Shown piece by piece: positions 45,820 to 54,073 of a DNA stretch of 64,000 nt (position 1 is the stretch's first letter; each line of letters starts with the position of its first letter). Location of the stretch: positions 248,001 to 312,000 of the forward strand of contig NZ_MNAH01000001.1 of assembly GCF_001976065.1 (NCBI RefSeq), read 5' to 3'. The notes under the pieces are model-generated. The model did no database searches. It saw only the letters and a program-made list of their open reading frames with translations, and had not been told where the DNA came from. The stretch is from Pseudomonas putida. Lineage in GTDB: Bacteria; Pseudomonadota; Gammaproteobacteria; Pseudomonadales; Pseudomonadaceae. The translations under genes were made by a program, and so were the position numbers.

Positions 45820-46578
45820 ATGTCAGACCAAGGGATTGTTGCGTCCACACCTTATGTTTCGCTGGGCCATCGCCATGAAGAATTGTTCCGTCGTGGCTGG
45901 ACGGTGCTGACCCCGGGGGAATTTGCCCACGATGTCACAGGCACACTGCACGAATTCGGCCCGGTCATTCCGCAGTTCAATGGCCAGGTGGCGTTCGCCA
46001 TCACCCGCAAGCCGGGCTACGAGGACTTGCCGTACTCTCAGAGCATGAACGGCATCGGCCCGCACACCGAAGCGCCGGTGTACGGCCCGCCGCCGCGTTA
46101 CCTGGCGCTGCATTGCCATCAACAGGCGACTTGCGGTGGCGGGCATACGGGGCTGGTGGACGGCTATGAGTTCTTGAAGTCGCTGGAGCGAACCGAGCCG
46201 GAACTGCGCGAGTGGCTCGATGACACGCCGGTGGAGTTCGTCGCCACCGCCAAGCCCGGCGAGCCTGCGCAAACCCGGGTCAGGGAATACATCCTGACAC
46301 CCACCGAGGACGGCGATATTTTCCGCTTCAGCTACAACCAGTTTCACTACGGTGATGTGAACCCGTCGAAGGAAGCCTTGCAGCAATCGCAAGTGGCCAA
46401 CAGCACCGCGCCGCTGGCAAGATTTGCCGCGCTGGGTGAGGCGTACTTTCTCGAACACAACGTCCCGGTGCTGATTCCCGACGGGTGCCTGCTGATTTGG
46501 GACAACTGGCGGATGATTCATGCCCGCAGTCGATACACTGACCCGGCGCGCAACCTGACCCGCTATTGGCTGGCCTGA
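45820..46578 (+). CDS. TauD/TfdA-family Fe(II)/2-oxoglutarate dioxygenase
   Basis: Protein of 252 residues with the Fe(II) facial triad His82-x-Glu84 (GPHTEAP) and His234 (RMIHARSRY), and a 2-oxoglutarate-binding Arg248 in NLTRYWLA. The HxE form is found in a subset of hydroxylases. Likely reactions are hydroxylation or desaturation of an amino-acid-like substrate. It is 22 bases after the aminotransferase gene, and a perfect hairpin follows before the next gene. Confidence 0.9.
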   Translation: MSDQGIVASTPYVSLGHRHEELFRRGWTVLTPGEFAHDVTGTLHEFGPVIPQFNGQVAFAITRKPGYEDLPYSQSMNGIGPHTEAPVYGPPPRYLALHCHQQATCGGGHTGLVDGYEFLKSLERTEPELREWLDDTPVEFVATAKPGEPAQTRVREYILTPTEDGDIFRFSYNQFHYGDVNPSKEALQQSQVANSTAPLARFAALGEAYFLEHNVPVLIPDGCLLIWDNWRMIHARSRYTDPARNLTRYWLA

Positions 46579-46602
46579 TTTTTCCGTCGCCCTTCTTTTT
46601 TC

Positions 46603-46625
46603 CGCGTACCCCAAGGGGGTACGCG
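46603..46625. promoter_or_regulatory. perfect 10-bp hairpin between the TauD-like and AurF-like genes
   Basis: CGCGTACCCC-AAG-GGGGTACGCG: perfect arms, three-base loop, in the 65-base intercistronic gap. No T-run follows on the coding strand, so it is not a standard terminator; mRNA processing or attenuation is possible. Confidence 0.6.
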
Positions 46626-46643
46626 TTCTACAGGTATCGCGTC

Positions 46644-47603
46644 ATGCAAACAGCAATCGAGATCGCCCAGGTCGATCACCAACTGATCGTGCGGCTCAAT
46701 CAGGCCTGGACCAAACGCGCCGGGGTGTGTTCGCCGGACAAGGCCCAGGTCAATGAAGTGTTCGACCCGGCACGCCCGGATTATCCGCAGGGCATGGTGC
46801 CGTTTTTCCACCACCCGAAGTTCCAGGTTTTGAGCGACGAGCTCAAGAACAAAGTGGTGACCTGGGGCTGGATCGGCTACAACCTGCGCACCGTCACCGC
46901 CGAGGAGCACGTGGTGAACCCGGCGCTGAGCGTCATCGCCAATCAGTACCTGGGCAAGGACGACTGGCATTTTCGCGAGGCGATGCAGCAGACCCTGATC
47001 GACGAGCACTACCACACGCTCATGCACCTGCGGGCCATCGAGCGGACCAAGCTGGACCGCGCCCTCGACCAGGACCTGGATCTGCCGCCCTCAGTAACTT
47101 ACCTGCGCCTCAAGGCCCTGCGTGAGGAACTGCCGGAGCAATGGCAGCGGGACCTGGCGGCGATCACCTTCGCGGTGGTGGCCGAGATCAGCGTCAATGC
47201 CTACCTCGACCTGTTGGCGGACGACCCGACCATCCAGCCGCAAAACCGCCGCGTGGCCGAACTGCACAATCGCGACGAGTACGCCCACAGCAAAGTGCTG
47301 GCCGAAGTGGCCAAGGTCATGTACGCCAACATGCAGCCCGAGCAGCGGATATTTTTTGCCCGCAACCTGTCGGTGGCCCTGAGTGCCTTCATCGCACAGG
47401 ACTACTCGATGTGGGAGGCGATCCTCACGCAGCTCGGGGTCGAGGAGGCCGGTTCGATCATTGCCGACACCCGCGAGAGCAACAAAAACGCGACGATCAT
47501 GCGTGACTACAGTGGCCTGCATAAGCTGGCGCAGGACCTGGGCATCAGCGAGCAGATCGACTTCGATTTCCGCCCGACCCTCAAAGCCACCGCAGCCGCC
47601 TGA
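46644..47603 (+). CDS. AurF-type diiron N-oxygenase
   Basis: Diiron oxygenase of 319 residues of the AurF (p-aminobenzoate N-oxygenase) family. All ligand positions can be placed: Glu in TAEEHV (87 or 88), Glu121 and His124 in DEHYH, Glu181 in EISVNAY, and His208, Glu212 and His215 in HNRDEYAH. Spacings equal those of AurF Glu136/His139/Glu196/His223/Glu227/His230. The enzyme should oxidise an amine to hydroxylamine, nitroso or nitro. The ATG at 46644 is chosen because an earlier in-frame start would include the hairpin region. Confidence 0.92.
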   Translation: MQTAIEIAQVDHQLIVRLNQAWTKRAGVCSPDKAQVNEVFDPARPDYPQGMVPFFHHPKFQVLSDELKNKVVTWGWIGYNLRTVTAEEHVVNPALSVIANQYLGKDDWHFREAMQQTLIDEHYHTLMHLRAIERTKLDRALDQDLDLPPSVTYLRLKALREELPEQWQRDLAAITFAVVAEISVNAYLDLLADDPTIQPQNRRVAELHNRDEYAHSKVLAEVAKVMYANMQPEQRIFFARNLSVALSAFIAQDYSMWEAILTQLGVEEAGSIIADTRESNKNATIMRDYSGLHKLAQDLGISEQIDFDFRPTLKATAAA

Positions 47604-47617
47604 ACCCGGAGGTGACC

Positions 47618-48418
47618 ATGTCCATTCCCCTGTACGAAGTGTTCGCCATCCGCGTCGGCGCCAACGCGCAGCGCACCGCTCGGGAGAACTTTCTCTACGA
47701 TGCGTGCTGCGGCGATCCGAACGCGCCGATGCCACTGGATTACTACTTCTGGGTGATTCGCAACGAGCACCAGGTGATCGTGGTCGACACCTGTTTTCAA
47801 CCGGCCACGGCACAGCGGCGCAACCGTGAAATGTATCGCCTGCCGGAAGATTCCCTGCGGCAGCTGGACATCGACCCGGCGCAGGTCGAGCACCTGATCC
47901 TCACGCACCTGCACTGGGATCATGCCGGCAACCTTGGGTTGTTTCCCAAGGCCACGGTGCATGTGCAGGAAGCGGAGCTGCGCTTCTGCACCGGGCCGAA
48001 GATGGCCCATCACATTGTGAACAAGACCTACGAGGTCGAGGATGTGATGTCGGCGCTGCCGCCGTTGTTCGAGGGGCGCATGCGTTTGCACAACGGCACG
48101 GTCGAGGTGCTGCCGGGCGTGACACTGCACGCGGTGGGTGGGCACACGCCGGGCAGCCAGGTGGTGCGGGTGCACACCGAACGGGGCTGGATCGTCCTGG
48201 CCTCGGACGCGGCGCACCTGTGGATAAATATTCGCCAGCGCAGCCCGTTTCCGATCATCGACGACCTGGCGCAAAGCCTGGAAGCCTTCAGCGAGATCAA
48301 TCGCCTGGCCGACAGCGAAGACCACGTCATCCCCGGCCACGACCCGCTGATCGCCGAGCATTTCCCGCATTGGAATGATGACCCGCATATCATCTGCCTG
48401 CACCAAAATCCCCTATAA
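47618..48418 (+). CDS. metallo-beta-lactamase-fold hydrolase (AHL-lactonase-like)
   Basis: MBL-fold hydrolase of 266 residues with the dinuclear zinc motif H97LH99WD101H102 and later ligands in GGHTPG, SDAAH and PGHD. The HLHWDHAGN motif and overall layout resemble the AttM/AiiA lactonase group. The start is the ATG five bases after GGAGG rather than the GTG at 47612. As the last gene of the unit it could open a lactone intermediate, release a product, or act on signals. Confidence 0.9.
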   Translation: MSIPLYEVFAIRVGANAQRTARENFLYDACCGDPNAPMPLDYYFWVIRNEHQVIVVDTCFQPATAQRRNREMYRLPEDSLRQLDIDPAQVEHLILTHLHWDHAGNLGLFPKATVHVQEAELRFCTGPKMAHHIVNKTYEVEDVMSALPPLFEGRMRLHNGTVEVLPGVTLHAVGGHTPGSQVVRVHTERGWIVLASDAAHLWINIRQRSPFPIIDDLAQSLEAFSEINRLADSEDHVIPGHDPLIAEHFPHWNDDPHIICLHQNPL

Positions 48419-48428
48419 CCCGAACCCC

Positions 48429-48480
48429 TTGTAGGCGCTGTGTCAGGCACCTCGATGCTGGATGTGCTGACACACCGCAA
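48429..48480. repeat. REPIN remnant (duplicated loop)
   Basis: GTGTCAGGCACCTCGATGCT and the following GGATGTGCTGAC repeat almost exactly the loop of the REPIN that starts at 48482, without intact REP arms. It looks like a decayed or partly duplicated copy. Confidence 0.7.
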
Positions 48481-48481
48481 A

Positions 48482-48574
48482 CCTGTAGGAGCTGGCTTGC
48501 CAGCGAAGGCGGTGTGTCAGGCGCCCCGATGCTGGATGTGCTGACGCTTTCGCTGGCAAGCCAGCTCCTACAGG
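48482..48574. repeat. REPIN, type B
   Basis: GTAGGAGCTGGCTTGCCAGC and its complement around a loop containing GTGTGTCAGGCGCCCCGATG. It separates the convergent MBL-fold gene and the second MocR gene. Confidence 0.93.
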
Positions 48575-48582
48575 GGGTGTTT

Positions 48583-50013
48583 TCATCCCTGGTTTTTGAG
48601 GAGCCGCGCCAGGGTTTGCAACGCCTCATCGATCCTCGGTGAATACGGCGCTCCGCAGCCTATGCGCATGAAGTGATGGAAACGCCGGGTGTTGGAAAAG
48701 ATATCCCCAGGTGAAATCTGGATGCCGACGTTCAACGCGTCATGAAACAGCGCCATGGACGAATGCTGCGCCGGCAACTCCACCCACAGCAAAGTCCCGC
48801 CCCGGGGGTTGGTCACCTGGGTACCCTCAGGAAAGTGGCGCATGATCGCTGCACTCATTTGCTGGCGCTGCTGGGTCAGGGTGTTTCTCAAGCGCCGCAG
48901 GTAGCGTTCATAGGACGGCGTGCCCATGAACACGCTGACCGCCAGTTGCGACAGCTTCTCGCAGCCACGGGTCTGGGTGTGCTTGAGCATTTCCACGCGG
49001 TCGTGCCATTTTCCGGCGCTGATCCAGCCCAGGCGCAGGCCCGGGGCCAGGGTTTTGTTCAGCGAAGCGCAATAGATCACGCTGTCGGTGCGGTCCCAGT
49101 GCTTGAGGGTGGACAGCGGTTGCTCGGTGTCCACCAGGTCGCCGTAGGTGTCGTCCTCGATCAGCACCGTATCGTGCTCGGCGCAGAGTTTCACCAGCCG
49201 GGCCTTGTGGCTGTCGGGCATGATGCTACCCAGCGGATTGTGCAGGTTGGGCATGACGATCAGCGCCTTGATGGGCTCCGGCCCGTGCAGTAGCTGTTCA
49301 AGGGCCGGGAGATGGATTCCCGCGCGGGCCGAGGCCGGGACTTCCAGCACCCGCAAGTTCAAACTTTCGAGAATTTGCAGCAGGCCGTAGAAAGTCGGCG
49401 ACTCAACGGCCACGGTATCGCCGGGGCGGGTCACGGCGCGCAAGGCCAGGTTGATCGCTTCGGTGGCGCCGTGGGTGATCACGATGCGTTCGGCGCTCAG
49501 GTGGGTCTTGGCGGTCAGCATCCGCCGGGCCAGGACATTGCGCAGGACACTGTGGCCGCTGGTCGCACTGGTGGTATCGAACAGATGCGGGTCCTGGCGC
49601 AGCGCCTTGATCATGTTGTCCTGCAGGACTTTCAGCGGATAGAGCGGCGGGGCGCAGTAGGCACTGGCGAAGTTGACCTTGACCGTCGCGCGCTGACTGG
49701 CCTTGAGCACCGCTGACACTTGCTCATGGATGCCGACATAGACGCCCGTATCCAGCGGCGGGGGCAGGGCGATCGGTAGGGGTTTGGTTGGCGTGTCGGG
49801 CTGGCGGATGTAATTGCCCGAGCGCGGTCGGGCTTCCAGCACACCGTAGTCCTCGAGCTCGCGGCAGACCTGCACGGCGGTGGACAGGCTGACGGCGTGT
49901 TTTTCCATCATCAGGCGGATCGATGGCAGGCGCTCGCCAGTCTTCAGGGTGCCGCTGCGGATTGCGTCCAGGTAGTGGTTGGCCAACTGACGGTACAGGG
50001 GAAGCGTGTTCAT
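48583..50013 (-). CDS. second MocR-family regulator
   Basis: GntR-aminotransferase fusion regulator of 476 residues. The winged helix is at residues 1-70 (MNTLPLYRQLANHYLDAIRS, GERLPSIRLMM), and the aminotransferase domain has the PLP lysine in YCASLNKTLAPGLRLGW, NLHNPLGSIMP and EDDTYGDL. The ATG at 50013 with GAGG is preferred to a far upstream start. It is convergent with the biosynthetic unit, so a link with that cluster is positional only; it may serve an unrelated target. Confidence 0.93.
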   Translation of the reverse strand: MNTLPLYRQLANHYLDAIRSGTLKTGERLPSIRLMMEKHAVSLSTAVQVCRELEDYGVLEARPRSGNYIRQPDTPTKPLPIALPPPLDTGVYVGIHEQVSAVLKASQRATVKVNFASAYCAPPLYPLKVLQDNMIKALRQDPHLFDTTSATSGHSVLRNVLARRMLTAKTHLSAERIVITHGATEAINLALRAVTRPGDTVAVESPTFYGLLQILESLNLRVLEVPASARAGIHLPALEQLLHGPEPIKALIVMPNLHNPLGSIMPDSHKARLVKLCAEHDTVLIEDDTYGDLVDTEQPLSTLKHWDRTDSVIYCASLNKTLAPGLRLGWISAGKWHDRVEMLKHTQTRGCEKLSQLAVSVFMGTPSYERYLRRLRNTLTQQRQQMSAAIMRHFPEGTQVTNPRGGTLLWVELPAQHSSMALFHDALNVGIQISPGDIFSNTRRFHHFMRIGCGAPYSPRIDEALQTLARLLKNQG

Positions 50014-50166
50014 GATGACCTCAGCAGTCGCACCACTGAGGTCTTGGGCTGGAAAGTGAGTTGACGCTCCCCGCAGGCGGACCCGTGGTGCAGATGGGTG
50101 AAGGGAAGTGTTTGTCTGGCCTTGATACTGGAACACTAAACGCGGTTTTGCTGGAATCGCGGGCAA

Positions 50167-50193
50167 TAAAAAGCCCCGCACGTAGGCGGGGCT
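50167..50193 (-). terminator. rho-independent terminator of the 234-residue-protein gene
   Basis: On the minus strand AGCCCCGC-N6-GCGGGGCT runs into T5, 21 bases after the stop codon at 50215. Confidence 0.92.
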
Positions 50194-50214
50194 CCGGGGA
50201 AGCGCTGGCGGGTA

Positions 50215-50919
50215 TTACTGGGCGGCGATGCTATAGCCGTCGAAGGCGGTCTGCTGTTGCAGGGCGGTGATGATGTTCTTGCGGTTGACTGCTTGTTCGG
50301 CGCCCTGGTTGTCCAGGAACGTCTCGCTTTGCAGCTCGGCCTCGTCGCCGTCGCCGACGAAGGTGAAACCGAGGAACTCCAGGGCTTCACGGTCCACGTT
50401 CAGGCGCGAGCGCGGGGTGCGCATCGGCAAGGTGACGCTGATGCCGTCCTTGCTGATGGTGAACACTTCGACTTCTTTCTTCGCCTTGGCGGCCTTGCTC
50501 TTGCCGCCGCTTGGGTTGCTGATGGCCTGGTGGGTCTGGTTCAGCACCTTCAGGGCCAGGCCGTAGACGATTTCCTGGAACGCTGGATCATCCTTGAAGC
50601 TGGACAGGATGCGGCTGATCGGGAACTTGCTGCTCAAGTCTTCGAGGGCGGCGATATCGGCGGCCTCGGCGTCCTTGAGTTGCTTGAGCTGGCCCATCAG
50701 TTCGTAGGCCTTGTCGTCGTCGAAGCTGTCGTGAGCCTGGCGGATCGCGGCGCGCAGCTCGCGGATCTGCTCGCTTTCGCGGGTGGACTGGAAGGCGTCG
50801 AGGACCATCTCGCTGATGGTCTTGGCCTGGGGTACGTGCTGTGAAAGATTGATGGAGTTTTCGTATTCCGCTTTGGACGACAGGGTGACTACGGATTCAG
50901 CGGTGTTGGAATCTGACAT
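50215..50919 (-). CDS. conserved protein of unknown function (234 residues)
   Basis: Soluble, acidic, largely helical N-terminal half (about residues 20-115, with likely coiled-coil REAEQIRELR-type heptads: ESEQIRELRAAIRQAHDSF, LMGQLKQLKDAEAADIAAL). A Lys-rich linker (GGKSKAAKAKKE, about 139-150) leads to a C-terminal beta-rich part (VFTISKDGISVTLPMRTPRS, LEFLGFTFVGDGDEAELQ). No family or enzyme motif is recognised. The start at MSDSNTAES is inferred; its ribosome-binding site is weak. It is monocistronic with its own terminator. Confidence 0.8.
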   Translation of the reverse strand: MSDSNTAESVVTLSSKAEYENSINLSQHVPQAKTISEMVLDAFQSTRESEQIRELRAAIRQAHDSFDDDKAYELMGQLKQLKDAEAADIAALEDLSSKFPISRILSSFKDDPAFQEIVYGLALKVLNQTHQAISNPSGGKSKAAKAKKEVEVFTISKDGISVTLPMRTPRSRLNVDREALEFLGFTFVGDGDEAELQSETFLDNQGAEQAVNRKNIITALQQQTAFDGYSIAAQ

Positions 50920-51055
50920 TGAAATTTCACTACTTCGTTGAACTTGAATAGGGGCGAAAAAACCCGGGGGCTTTTTCAGGCCGCCTAATCTATTGGACCG
51001 GGGCAGCATTGTCACGGCCGAACAGGCCAACGGACAAAATCATAACCCATACCCC

Positions 51056-51141
51056 TTGCAGGAGCTGGCTTGCCAGCGAAGGCGTCCTTGAACATTGCGC
51101 CTGTCTTGCAGACGCCTTCGCCGGCAAGCCGGCTCCTACAG
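51056..51141. repeat. REPIN, type B
   Basis: CAGGAGCTGGCTTGCCAGCG and CGCCGGCAAGCCGGCTCCTA form an inverted pair downstream of the ABC permease gene. Confidence 0.9.
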
Positions 51142-51152
51142 GTCCGGCGTGT

Positions 51153-51980
51153 TTACGGATGCAGCAGTTTCTGTGCGCGTTTGTCCGCCAGGTGCTGAAC
51201 CACCAGCCGCCCGATCAACACCAGCAAGGTCAGGCTGATCAGCAACACCGAAATCGCCGCGACACTCGGGTCGACGTTATCGCGCAAGCCGCTCCAGATG
51301 CGTTTGGGCAGGGTGTCGACGTTGACGCTGGTGATGAACAGCGTCACCGCCACTTCTTCCCACGACAGGGCGAAGCCCAGCAGGGCGGTGGAGGCCAGGC
51401 CCAGTTTCAGGTTCGGCAGGATCACCATGAAGGTGGTTTGCATCAGGCTGGCGCCGAGGTTGCGCGAGGCCAGTTCGATGCGGCGGTCGATCTGGCTGAG
51501 GGCAACCAGCATGGTCACCACGCCGTACGGCACCACCATGATCACGTGGGCGATCACCACCCCGGTCAGGGTGTCGTAGCCCATGCCGGGGGCGAAGCGA
51601 CCCAGTTTGGTTTCCATGAAGTACAGCACCAGCGCGGAAATCACCGGTGGGATCGCCATCGGCAACAGCACCAGGCCGATCAGCGCCGTGGCCCATTTGT
51701 TGCGCATGTACCAGATGCCGAGGCTGAAACTGGCCGCCAGCAAGGTGGCGATGATGCTCGTGGCGAAGGCGATGGCCAGGCTCTGGCTGATCGCATGGAA
51801 CCAGTCAGGGTTGCTCACCAGCGCCTCGTAGTGACGCAGCGACCAGTTGCCTTCGGGCATCGACAAAAAGCGCTTGCTGGTGAACGACACGGGGATGACC
51901 GTCAGCAGCGGGAACAGCATGAAGGCCATGGCAACCACGGCCAGCAGGCGGGTACTCAGGCTTGTGCGATGGGTATTCAT
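51153..51980 (-). CDS. ABC transporter permease, PotC-like
   Basis: Inner-membrane permease of 275 residues with six helices and the EAA coupling loop (ASRNLGASLMQTTFMVILPNL, near residues 170-190). Polyamine/opine/phosphonate-type importer family. It is the last gene of the ATPase, binding protein, permease, permease operon and starts seven bases after the preceding permease. Confidence 0.93.
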   Translation of the reverse strand: MNTHRTSLSTRLLAVVAMAFMLFPLLTVIPVSFTSKRFLSMPEGNWSLRHYEALVSNPDWFHAISQSLAIAFATSIIATLLAASFSLGIWYMRNKWATALIGLVLLPMAIPPVISALVLYFMETKLGRFAPGMGYDTLTGVVIAHVIMVVPYGVVTMLVALSQIDRRIELASRNLGASLMQTTFMVILPNLKLGLASTALLGFALSWEEVAVTLFITSVNVDTLPKRIWSGLRDNVDPSVAAISVLLISLTLLVLIGRLVVQHLADKRAQKLLHP

Positions 51981-51987
51981 AGTGATC

Positions 51988-52860
51988 TCAGCCTACCAGT
52001 CGGTTCACGCGGGTCATTTTCAACAGCACCCAGATCAGCGCGCTGACCAGGGCCAGCAATACCACGCTGAGTGCCGCACCCAGGCCCCAGTTGCTGGTCT
52101 GGAACATTTGCAGGAACACGTACTCGGCGATCATCACCGTTTGCCCGCCACCCAACAGTACCGGGGTGATGAAAAAGCCCAGGCAGAACACGAAGACCAT
52201 GATGAAAGCGCCCAGGATGCCCGGCAGGGTCTGCGGCAGCAGCACTTGCCAGAAGGTGCGCAAGGCACCGGCACCCAGGCCGCGCGAGGCCATGAGCACG
52301 CGCTGGTCCAGCTGGCGCATGGTCGACAGCAATGGGAACACCGCGTACGGGATCATCACGTGGAGCATGCCGATGACCACGCCGATTTCATTGCGGCTCA
52401 GTTGCAGCGGTTGATCGATCAGGCCCATGCCCATCAGGCCGTTATTGAGCACGCCATTGCTGCGCAGGGCGATCAACCAGCCGAAGGCCCGCACCAGCAC
52501 GGAAATCCAGAACGGGATGAAGATGCAGATTTCCACCACCCGCTGCCAGAACGGCGGGCTGAACACCCAGCAGTACGCCAGCAGGTAACCCAGCACCAAC
52601 GCCAGGCAACTGACCGTCATGCACAGGCGCAAGGTGCGCCAGAGCATCTCGTGGATCGCCGGGTCCGTGGCGATGCGCTGGTACTGCTCGATGCCAGGTG
52701 TCGGCAGCGAAAAGCTCCAGCCGACCACGCCAAGAAACGGCAACACGTAGAAGACCAGCAACAGTATCGGCAGCGGAAACAGCAGCAAGCCACGCTCCAG
52801 GCCGGGCGAGCTGAAGCGCGGCTTGGGGGCGGTCAGGGTGGAAGTCAGGGTCGTAGTCAT
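51988..52860 (-). CDS. ABC transporter permease, PotB-like
   Basis: Inner-membrane permease of 290 residues with six helices and the EAA loop (ASRGLGAGALRTFWQVLLPQT). Forms the translocation pore with the PotC-like protein. Ten bases separate it from the binding-protein gene upstream. Confidence 0.93.
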   Translation of the reverse strand: MTTTLTSTLTAPKPRFSSPGLERGLLLFPLPILLLVFYVLPFLGVVGWSFSLPTPGIEQYQRIATDPAIHEMLWRTLRLCMTVSCLALVLGYLLAYCWVFSPPFWQRVVEICIFIPFWISVLVRAFGWLIALRSNGVLNNGLMGMGLIDQPLQLSRNEIGVVIGMLHVMIPYAVFPLLSTMRQLDQRVLMASRGLGAGALRTFWQVLLPQTLPGILGAFIMVFVFCLGFFITPVLLGGGQTVMIAEYVFLQMFQTSNWGLGAALSVVLLALVSALIWVLLKMTRVNRLVG

Positions 52861-52870
52861 GGTCGATGGC

Positions 52871-53983
52871 TCACTTGGACAACCGCGTCAGATACTCTTC
52901 CAGGGCTTTGGAGTAGTTGTCGGCGTACCACTGGGCGTTGAGGGCGATCTGTTTTTTCAGGTTCGCTTCAGAGGCGCAGTTGGCTTCCAACTGCTCGGCC
53001 GTCATCAGTTTTTCCGTGGCGCTGTTGGACGGGCCGTTGCCCAGCAATTCAAACAACTTGAGCTGGCCTTCAGGCTGCAACGCGTGCTGGATGAACTGCA
53101 TGGCCGGCTGAGTGCCCGCCGGGTTGCCATTGAGCACTGCCCAACTGCTGGAGTTGATGAAACCGTTGTCGAAGCTCCAGCGCACGCGGTTGTCGGTGTC
53201 TTCGCTGAGCAGCTTGGCGCGGGTGTGCCAGATCGCGCCCACCGCCACTTCACCGTCGACCATCAACTGCTGGCTCTCGGCGCCCGAGCTCCAGAACGAC
53301 AGCACATGAGGCTTGATCTCGTCGATCTTCTTCATCGCCCGTGGCACGTCCAGCGGGTACAGCTGATCGGCCGGAACGCCGTCGGCGAGCAGCGCCGCTT
53401 CGAGCATCCCGTTCATCCATTTGTACAAGGTGCGCTTGCCGGGGAATTTCTTCACGTCCCAGAAATCGGCCCAGGTCTTCGGCCCGTTGTCGCCAAACTT
53501 GGCGCTGTCCCAGGCCATGACGTAGCTGAACTGGTAGCTGGCAATGCCGAAGTCGGAGGAGAGCGCCGGGGCCACCTGATCGCGCTTGATAGTGTTGTAG
53601 TCCAGCGGTTGCAGGATCTTTTCCCGGCCCAGGACGATGGCGCTGTAGCTCTCGACATCAACCACGTCCCAGCTCGGTTGACCGCTGGCCAGTTGCGAGC
53701 GGATCGCGCCCTCGGTCGGGCCGGCACCGTCGATGCGAACCTGGATACCGGTGTTCTTGGTGAAGGTGTCGGTCCACGCCGAACGGAACGCGTTCAGCGC
53801 GTCGCCGCCCCAGTTGACCACCACCAGCGGCTTGTCGGCCGACCAGCTGATGCCACTGCGCAACGCCAGCGGTACCGCCGCCAACAGGCCCATGGCCTGG
53901 ATGAAGGTGCGACGATTGATCTGACCGCCACGGGCCTTCTCGATAAGCACTTCGATGCAGTCTTGTTGGTGATCCTGGCGCAT
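52871..53983 (-). CDS. ABC transporter substrate-binding protein (PotD-like) with Tat signal
   Basis: Extracellular solute-binding protein of 370 residues (family 1/PotD fold: PLVVVNWGGDALNAFRSAW, SGQPSWDVVDVESYSAI). The N-terminus has a twin-arginine motif, NRRTFIQAMG at residues 23-32, followed by a hydrophobic stretch, so export by the Tat pathway is likely. GAGG lies upstream of the ATG. The ligand is probably a small cationic or amine-bearing compound by family, but this is inference. Confidence 0.92.
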   Translation of the reverse strand: MRQDHQQDCIEVLIEKARGGQINRRTFIQAMGLLAAVPLALRSGISWSADKPLVVVNWGGDALNAFRSAWTDTFTKNTGIQVRIDGAGPTEGAIRSQLASGQPSWDVVDVESYSAIVLGREKILQPLDYNTIKRDQVAPALSSDFGIASYQFSYVMAWDSAKFGDNGPKTWADFWDVKKFPGKRTLYKWMNGMLEAALLADGVPADQLYPLDVPRAMKKIDEIKPHVLSFWSSGAESQQLMVDGEVAVGAIWHTRAKLLSEDTDNRVRWSFDNGFINSSSWAVLNGNPAGTQPAMQFIQHALQPEGQLKLFELLGNGPSNSATEKLMTAEQLEANCASEANLKKQIALNAQWYADNYSKALEEYLTRLSK

Positions 53984-54073
53984 GGGCGAGTCCTCAGTCG
54001 GCGGGTACCTGCGTGGGCACCGGCCTTTTTGTTGTCATTGGAAGAGAGCTTTGTGACGCTATGTTTTGGAGTT

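Noticed and set aside
39118..48418. Assignment of the cluster to obafluorin, mangotoxin/fragin or azomycin pathways
   Set aside because: These share at most an AurF-type or other single enzyme; their defining NRPS, transaldolase or arginine-hydroxylase genes are absent and KamA is not part of them as far as I know.
48429..48574. CRISPR-like repetition
   Set aside because: Repeats are REP palindromes with a duplicated loop, not regular repeats with unique spacers; no cas genes are present.
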